Source: Paraescarpia echinospica (taxonomy: Eukaryota; Annelida; Polychaeta; Sabellida; Siboglinidae). From it: 64,000 nt of DNA. This document shows positions 57,686 through 64,000 of the stretch, in pieces. The position numbers and the translations under genes are program-made. Positions within the stretch are counted from its first letter, which is position 1. Each line of letters begins with the position of its first letter. Location of the stretch: assembly GCA_020002185.1 (NCBI GenBank), contig CM034532.1, forward strand, positions 30,301,966 through 30,365,965, read 5' to 3'. Below the pieces are notes generated by a model. That model was not told the origin of the DNA. It did not search any database and saw nothing but the letters and a program-made list of their open reading frames with translations.

Positions 57686-59744
57686 TTAATTAGAAAAGAT
57701 CAGTTGATACTTGAAGAAAATCTCATATCTGTATGACACGTGCAAATGATGTGCTAAATGTACATTTCTTCATATCATTCATCATAGGAGAACTACTCAT
57801 GCCAGCTGTCTACAGAACTTTATTGGAAGACAAGTTTGCGTGTACAATCACGGGCTATCATTGTTCTGACTGAAAACATACACACTCACACCTACAGACG
57901 GACACTCTCCCATACTCTCTCCAGTTGGCGGTCGAAAACCCGAACAAATTACCCCTTGATTTCAATTTTTATCCCTTGTTTTCAACAGCAGGGGTACATT
58001 ACTCTAATTACCACAAACCTTAGCGAGGGCTCTGATTACTGTACATCCATAGTCATAGCCCATTGTCACTGCAGATTATAATTTGGCATTAGTTATATTA
58101 CGTTATTGTTTTAGCGTCTGCAGTGCCAGACACAGTCCCAGTGAATAAGACCTAGGCTAAACGGCGGGCTAAAGGCTAAACTCATTTATAGTATACTACT
58201 ACTTCTTCCGTTAAGTGGCTACAATCAATGTGATTATTCTGCCACTATTCTGGGGATAATGGCATTTGAAAATAAAAACCTACCTCCTACAAAATATATA
58301 AAAATACACCCTACTAATAAACCCTAAAGCTAAACGTGGTAGAGCTGCCGGCAGGCTAAGCCTAAGCCTAAGGCCTTAGGCTTAGGCAAAGCCTAAGGCT
58401 AAGCCTAAATCTTACATATGATATATCATATGCCATAATCTAAGAGACACCCGGTGGCTCTACATTCGTTGTCAAGGTTAGGCTAGAAAGTAAACGATCG
58501 TCTTGTAAGCAAGGCGCATTAAATCCTATTTTGCTGTGAAAATCGCCACCGCCCACTCCCGAGTTCTGGCCCTGGCCTTGGCCTAGGCCTTAGGCTTACA
58601 AACGGCGACAAACTCGGAAACAAGATACCGAGGTAGCCAGATGAATAGATAGTAAGATACGCAATGTGAGCTTCATTCGGGTATATGCGAATTATAATTG
58701 TTTGTTTGAAAAGAGTAAATAATTACTAAAATTATGATATAGACTTCATTGCGGCTGCATTACCTCATTACCTTACCCGGGGTTGTTTTAACGGAGCAAC
58801 ACTTCTGAAAATCTTCCCCCCACCAGAAACATCATAACCGGAAATGAAGAGCAATATTGATACTGTTAGAAGTCAACCCGTTGATACGTTAGTTTGTTGT
58901 TACTCGCTAGACGTCACTATTTGTCCAGATTGAACGCGCTATCCCAGATCGCCCGTCACACTCCGAGACTCGCTAGATGGCGAACCATGGTACCTAACTG
59001 GATACGAATGTCCACATTGATTTGTAACACGACAGTACATAGAAATGAAGAAAAACCTTGTAACGGTATGCTGGCGGCTGATATGATGTTGGCAGCTGTT
59101 ATTTCTTTATATTTAGAAATGTCTTTAGAAGTCTTGATCTCGAGTGGTCCCATCTATCGGGATAATTGGGTATATTTTAAACACCAATGAGTAGATCTTC
59201 AATAGTTCATAACTGATCACAGAAACGTTCCAGCATTAGCAGATATCTTCTCCACAACTTTGTAGACTTTAAAACGATCAATCGGCCATTCGACCTGTCT
59301 GGCACGAAGACTCATGGCAAGTTATTGGTAAACCATAATTTAGATGAAGATCGGGTACAAGTCACAGTAGGGTGGGGCAATACATTTACTTTTTCAGGAA
59401 GTCGACTCATGGGAAAATCTTTTAGATATATTTCTGATACATTTGATGCATTAACTAGTTCATTATCTTCATTGAATAGCATCTATTGACATTTTCTACG
59501 TTCAATGTCATAACAAAGTTACAGCCATTTTAACGGAGGTCTTCAACAGCGGCATTTTGCCCAAGGATGGGACAAAACGCCCATTACTGAGCCTCGTGTA
59601 TTAATTAGCCATTATTTCACTTACTTCATATTAAAAAGTGATGGTGTTATTGGCAAAAATTGGCTGCATTACACAGTCGTAGCTGTTGATATCATCTTCT
59701 TTACGATGGTGACTGAATTAGCTAATTAATGGCATCTATAGACG
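57686..59744. other. noncoding; short palindrome of CCTAAG words at 58345-58400
   Basis: GGCTAAGCCTAAGCCTAAGG is followed by CCTTAGGCTTAGGCAAAGCC, an inverted repeat of about 20 bp per arm; related words recur at 58160 and 58580 (GGCCTTGGCCTAGGCCTTAG). No gene recognised. Confidence 0.5.
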
Positions 59745-60060
59745 TTCGCCAGGACTGCCCACTTTTGCCAGTTCTCGATCTTCAACACATTGGAGAGTCT
59801 GTTGCGCGATGTTGTCCACCATTAAGATTTCAACACCACCAGATCTGTTGTGGAAGACCCATTTGTAGGCCTAATAATTACCCGTTTTGCAGACAATGTC
59901 GACCACTTGGGAGGCAGCGAGAATGAAATTCTGGACACCACCTGAATGCAACAGACTGGCAGTAGAGCGGTTCTGGTGAAATATATGTGACCTGTGAGTT
60001 TTCTCCGTGGAATTTGCCATGAGGAAATATTGTTGCCAGATTTGTTGCGCATCTTCTACC
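59745..60060 (+). pseudogene. LINE reverse-transcriptase relic
   Basis: Plus strand, several frames: DVRQDCPLLPVL (GVRQGCPLSPxLF motif), then RFADNVDHLGGSENEILDTT, the catalytic FADD box with its usual follow-on. Frameshifted and stop-ridden. It ends about where the 40-bp satellite region begins. Confidence 0.7.
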
Positions 60061-60221
60061 TGGTCGGCCAGCTGATCATCGCCCATCGCCTGCTCTTCAT
60101 CCCCAGAGCATGATTCACAACCTTCCTACTGCCTGCTCCGTATTGTGCCTCCTTCCCCCTACAACTTATCCGTACTGCCCATAACGTGTGGTGACTCCAT
60201 ACAAGGAGCAAGTTCAGGGGT

Positions 60222-61100
60222 GCTCTGGGCACCCCACAACCTGCTCCGAGTCGCACAATGTGCTATGGACCCCCTACAACCTGCTCCGAGTCGCCCCATA
60301 TGCTATGGACCCCCTACAACCTGCCCCGGGTCGCTCCATGTGCTATGGACCCCCTACAACCTGCTCCGGGTCGCCCCCATGTGCTATGGACCCCCTACAA
60401 CCTGCTCCGAGTCGCCCCATGTACTATGGACCCCCTACAACCTGCCCCGAGTCGCCCCATGTGCTATGAACCCCCTACAACCTGCCCCGAGTGCTATGGA
60501 CCCCCTACAACCTGCCCCGAGTCGCCCCATGTGCTATGGACCCCCTACAACCTGCCCCGAGTCGCCCCATGTGCTATGGACCCCCTACAACCTGCTCCGG
60601 GTCGCCCACATGTGCTATGGACCCCCTACAACCTGCTCCGAGTCGCCCCATGTACTATGGACCCCCTACAACCTGCCCCGAGTCGCCCCATGTGCTATGG
60701 ACCCCCTACAACCTGCTCCGAGTCGCCCCATGTGCTATGGACCCTCTACAACCTGCTCCGAATCGCCCCATGTGCTATGGACCCCATCAACCTGCTCCGA
60801 GTCGGCCCATGTACTGTGGACCCCCTACAACCTGCTCCGAGTCGCCCCATGTACTATGGACCCCCTACAACCTGCCCCGAGTCGCCCCATGTGCTATGGA
60901 CCCCCTACAACCTGCTCCGAGTCGCCCCATGTACTGTGGACCCCCTACAACCTGCTCCGAGTCGCCCCGTGTGCTATGGACCCCCTACAACCTGCCCCGA
61001 GTCGCCCCATGTGCTACGGACCCCCTACAACCTGCTCCGAGTCGCCCCATGTACTGTGGACCCCCTACAATCTGCTCCGAGTCGCCACATGTACCATGGC
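60222..61100. repeat. 40-bp satellite, about 22 copies
   Basis: Unit CCCCTACAACCTGCTCCGAG + TCGCCCCATGTGCTATGGAC. Variants CTGCCCC/CTGCTCC and TACTATGG/TACTGTGG. One unit near 60485 lacks 13 bp. Since 40 mod 3 = 1, a 40-residue superrepeat appears in each forward frame and all three are open for 270-345 codons (60145-61185, 60258-61241, 60491-61315). No splice or start context argues for translation. Confidence 0.96.
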
Positions 61101-62340
61101 CCAGTCACTGCGTGCCCACAGCATGTGTCGGGTTCTCTGCAGCCTGCTCCTTGCCAACTACTACTCTTGCCCGCTCCTTTACTAGCCCATTGCTACTGCT
61201 CGCTGAATATGTGTCCAAAGGGGCCACCCTTGTGTTTATAAAACGCTTGGTAATTCTTCCGGACGTGCAAAATCATCTGTCATTGACTTTACAAAGGCGG
61301 ATCCAGACAGGGTAGTCTAGGGGAGCACAAAAACCTCCACTGGCGGCCGAACCAAAATGGTGTAGAAAATGTTTCGCTGCTGCGCCGTAACTTCAGCTTC
61401 TCCGCTGTTCCGGTTGGACTGGTGACATCGGAAGACGGGGAAGAGGGGGGGGGTGCTGTTGATAATGTTTCGCCGCCGCGTCGCTGTAACTTTACATTAT
61501 TGTAACATGACCGAGGGCAAGGGGCACATTTCCAAGGTTCTAGGGGGCACGGTCACGTTCAAAAAGGTCTACGGCAAGCCAAATTTCAATGGTTTACGGG
61601 GGTACGTTCCCCAGCCCCCCTGGATTCGCTTATGCTTAATGCAATATATATCTCAAATAACTAGCTTTATACGGGCACCCTTAAATAACGTATGCTAAAT
61701 ATTAAACATTGCAAATTAAACGCTCGTTGGAATTGTCTAAAATAGTAAGAAAAGGTGTCATATTGTATAGTTGTCGCTTAGATCGTCCCACGGCTGTTTT
61801 GTATTGCGCACTGTCAGTGATCACCTTGGCATGGAATCTATGACGTACTGACTACGTAATATCTTCGGTATGTCCAGGAACGCGGGGGTGGGCGTCTTAG
61901 GGACGGTATGCGTTCAGGTACTTTCCACTAACCGTGACGTCACCCGGGACTCGCCCTGCCTGCGGCTGTACAAAACCGCTTATCGCGCTGAAACAGTCCA
62001 ATTAAAGCGACACGCGCTGGCCATTGTTTCCGTTAAAGTTCGCATTAAGTGCACTCCACGGCCACCTTTGATGCTGGAATTGATCTCAGCATCCGCAAGC
62101 AGCTCTCATCCTTTGTTTGCGCTTCGAGTGCCAACTATAGAAATGGAGTTGTTAGGAACGGCAAGAGTGGTGCGGTACACAATTACGCGTTAGTGCACAC
62201 AAATGGTTGTTATCGACAACTTTCAGATTAGCAGAGACGCGCTCTATACTGCGCAATTAGATAGACAATCGGAAATATTACCCTGAAATCAAAGTGTCTC
62301 GATCGAGCCTGCCCCGAGCCTAGCCGGGAAGTCGAGGTGA
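61101..62340. other. noncoding with G-run dispersed repeat and possible TIR element
   Basis: 61370-61460 matches 15140-15345. 61299 (GGCGGATCCAG) and 61631 (CTGGATTCGC) may be ends of a small TIR element. 61.8-62.3 kb is CpG-richer and could be a promoter for the exon at 62.43 kb. Confidence 0.4.
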
Positions 62341-62431
62341 TCGTCAGTTGTACTTGACACGAGACGTGTCCAGGCGTGTCGAGAGGGAGGTGTGTGTTCG
62401 GACTGGGCGTGTTTCAATCAATCCCGCAGGG

Positions 62432-62550
62432 ATGACAACGACGGATGGAAGCAGCGAACGAGACGGGAAGGATGCGACGGAGGGAGGTATCCAAGTGGAG
62501 ATCAAGGTGGAAATGAGGCGGTTGCACGAAGCAGAAGAACTGAGTGTCAG
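62432..62550 (+). CDS. possible first coding exon of an unknown gene
   Basis: ATG at 62432 opens MTTTDGSSERDGKDATEGGI, QVEIKVEMRRLHEAEELSVR, up to donor CAG|gtatga at 62551. The segment is hydrophilic, charged, possibly helical. The upstream sequence is CpG-rich. No downstream exon was identified in the remaining 1.4 kb. Not recognised as any family. Confidence 0.3.
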
Positions 62551-62616
62551 GTATGATAATCTGTGAAGATGGTGTGTAGATTTTGTGTTCCGCACCACTC
62601 TTGCCGTTTCTAACAG

Positions 62617-62845
62617 CTCTTGGCCTACCCAAGGCAGCCTCCCGGTCAATACGAAGTCAGCAGAACAAACTCCAACTGCCCCACTCAATAACTAACATAT
62701 ATCCACTCCTTCTTCCCATCTGCCATCAGACTGTGGAACTCACATCCTTCAGACTCCTCAGAAGCCCAGTCCCTCAAAGTCTTCAGGTCCTCCATGAAGA
62801 GCCACCCATCAATAGCTCCAGCCGTTACGACGTGTAACGTTTACC
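62617..62845 (+). pseudogene. LINE C-terminal fragment
   Basis: Reading through frame changes gives SFFPSAIRLWNSHPSDSSEA then QSLKVFRSSMKSHP, the IRxWNSLP...SLxxFR block that ends CR1/jockey-type RT ORFs. Plus strand. Followed by AT-rich DNA with a near-repeat of CCGTTACRACGTGTAAC (62821, 62894). Confidence 0.65.
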
Positions 62846-62999
62846 CAGCGGAACTAAATGCGTATAACTTTTCTTATTATAATTATTTCCCCTACCGTTA
62901 CAACGTGTAACTTTTATATTTTTAACTTTGTTAAACCCATGTGTACCCCGACAACTGTGGCGTTATTGATTGACTACCGGGGTTTCCACAATAGCCTGA

Positions 63000-63053
63000 A
63001 GAAAGAAAGAAAGAAAGACAGACAGACGGACGGACGGACGGACGGACGGACGG
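63000..63053. repeat. (GAAA)n-(GACA)n-(GACG)n compound microsatellite
   Basis: GAAA units shade into GACA then GACG units in one run. Confidence 0.95.
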
Positions 63054-64000
63054 ATGTCTTTACGTTTGTCGGATTGAATAGATTTAACACGATTGTCATC
63101 CTGTGTCACCCACAGGGGCGTGTCTAGGAAGAAGGGGCCTTGTTTGTTACCTGTTAGTTGTCCGTGCTAAGATGTAATGGCGCAACAGATCTCATAGAAA
63201 AAATGCCATTGGGCATTGAAATGTGCGACCGCAATCCGCCTTGTAAGACTTGTCAGTTTTCTTAACATATTCACGCTAATAACGTTCGCACACTCAGTAG
63301 ATAACTGGTTTATTAGTCTGTTGTCCCGTGTAAGAATTATTCACTATTCCGTTTTATACTATCACTGCGTTGTGCAATCGAGTACTTCAATCTTTCTTAG
63401 GTGAGACCAAATTACTGTCAAGTTTCATAACCGTCTACATCAAGGTTCACATGTTCCGCGTGTTGGTAATTTGGCATTTTCATTTCTCAAAATTGAATAA
63501 CATCTGTCATTTTTTCAAGACCGTTTGGTTAATTAAATTTGTATTCTAGATCCTGTTCTAAATGTTCTTTATTTCCATCATTGTTTTCAAAGCACTTTTG
63601 TTAAAGAAAAGTCTTAGGAAATTGCCGGGGGTATGTTAATCATTTTCTGTTACCTGACGTTAATTTATAGCAGTTAGTTTTTGTGGTAAACTTTAGCGTA
63701 AGACTTGGCGGTGCATGAATATAGCTTCAACCATTCAGTATGAACAGCTGTGCCACGCATTCACGGTAACATTCCAAACTTAATTTAGTCCACAACACAG
63801 GATTATATCATAGCCACGTCATACGTCTCGCATTCCATTATTTAACCAGACAAGATTTAACAAGATTACTGTCCAGGGCAGAAACCCCAGATCGCAATGG
63901 TCAAGGATGCCTTCGGCTAAGCCGTGAGTCCAACATATTTCAACTATGCGAAACGCGCCCTTCGGAAATATTTGCATAGGCTCGGGAACAGGGGGGTGCT
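63054..64000. other. noncoding to window end; dispersed repeat start at the last 30 bases
   Basis: No gene recognised. The last bases (GCATAGGCTCGGGAACAGGGG) match the inverse of 15583-15612, so another copy of that repeat begins here. Confidence 0.45.

Noticed and set aside
58345..58400. Interstitial telomere of the TTAGGC type
   Set aside because: Only a few GCCTAA units, arranged as a palindrome rather than a head-to-tail array.
60145..61315. Three overlapping Pro/Cys-rich frames of 274-346 codons
   Set aside because: Products of the 40-bp satellite in three frames; mutually exclusive and without gene context.

Overview
This is a piece of a nuclear genome from an invertebrate animal, probably marine. 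Coding sequence is scarce and split by GT-AG and some GC-AG introns. The intergenic and intronic DNA is full of microsatellites, minisatellites, decayed LINEs, tRNA-derived repeats and TIR-bearing DNA transposons. I cannot assign a phylum from the sequence. There are no bacterial operons, CRISPR arrays or phage genes.

Layout. 1-4716: a 30-bp satellite with higher-order block duplications, ending against a LINE 3' end (4725-4951). 5284-7168 (+): a two-exon gene for a KCNE/MinK-like single-pass membrane protein with a long Ser/Asn-rich tail. 7.2-11.5 kb: mostly noncoding with dinucleotide arrays. 11.46-15.03 kb (-): a CR1-like LINE whose C-terminal coding region has been amplified into 22 copies of a 98-bp satellite. 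17.25-17.98 kb (-): two exons of an unrecognised gene. 18-27.7 kb: noncoding, holding a foldback transposon with tRNA-like sequence (21.8-23.2), two RFX X-box-like motifs (24.2-24.4), and a hAT-type element with an 8-bp target duplication (24.96-26.41).

27,721-52,431 (+): the dominant gene, IFT74, an intraflagellar transport IFT-B subunit. I resolve 21 coding exons that join in frame to about 594 residues and a stop; only a short N-terminal first coding exon is missing. Three introns need GC donors. One exon-intron junction has been copied about ten times into a 53-bp tandem array. The introns carry LINE fragments, a Tigger-like MITE, a TTAA-flanked MITE, a second foldback element and two copies of a ~1.5-kb LTR-like repeat.

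53,613-55,505 (-): a single-exon 630-residue TPR-repeat protein, convergent with IFT74. 56,078-56,671: a Harbinger-like element with a Myb/SANT-like coding remnant. 59.7-60.1 kb: LINE RT relic. 60.2-61.1 kb: a 40-bp satellite open in all three forward frames. 62.4 kb: a possible first exon of a further gene, followed by another LINE end.

The genes are functionally unrelated as far as I can tell: a ciliary transport protein, a putative channel accessory subunit and a TPR scaffold. The most unusual content is the satellites that arise from pre-existing functional sequence (a LINE ORF, and an exon plus its splice donor), the GC-AG introns of IFT74, and the paired foldback elements.
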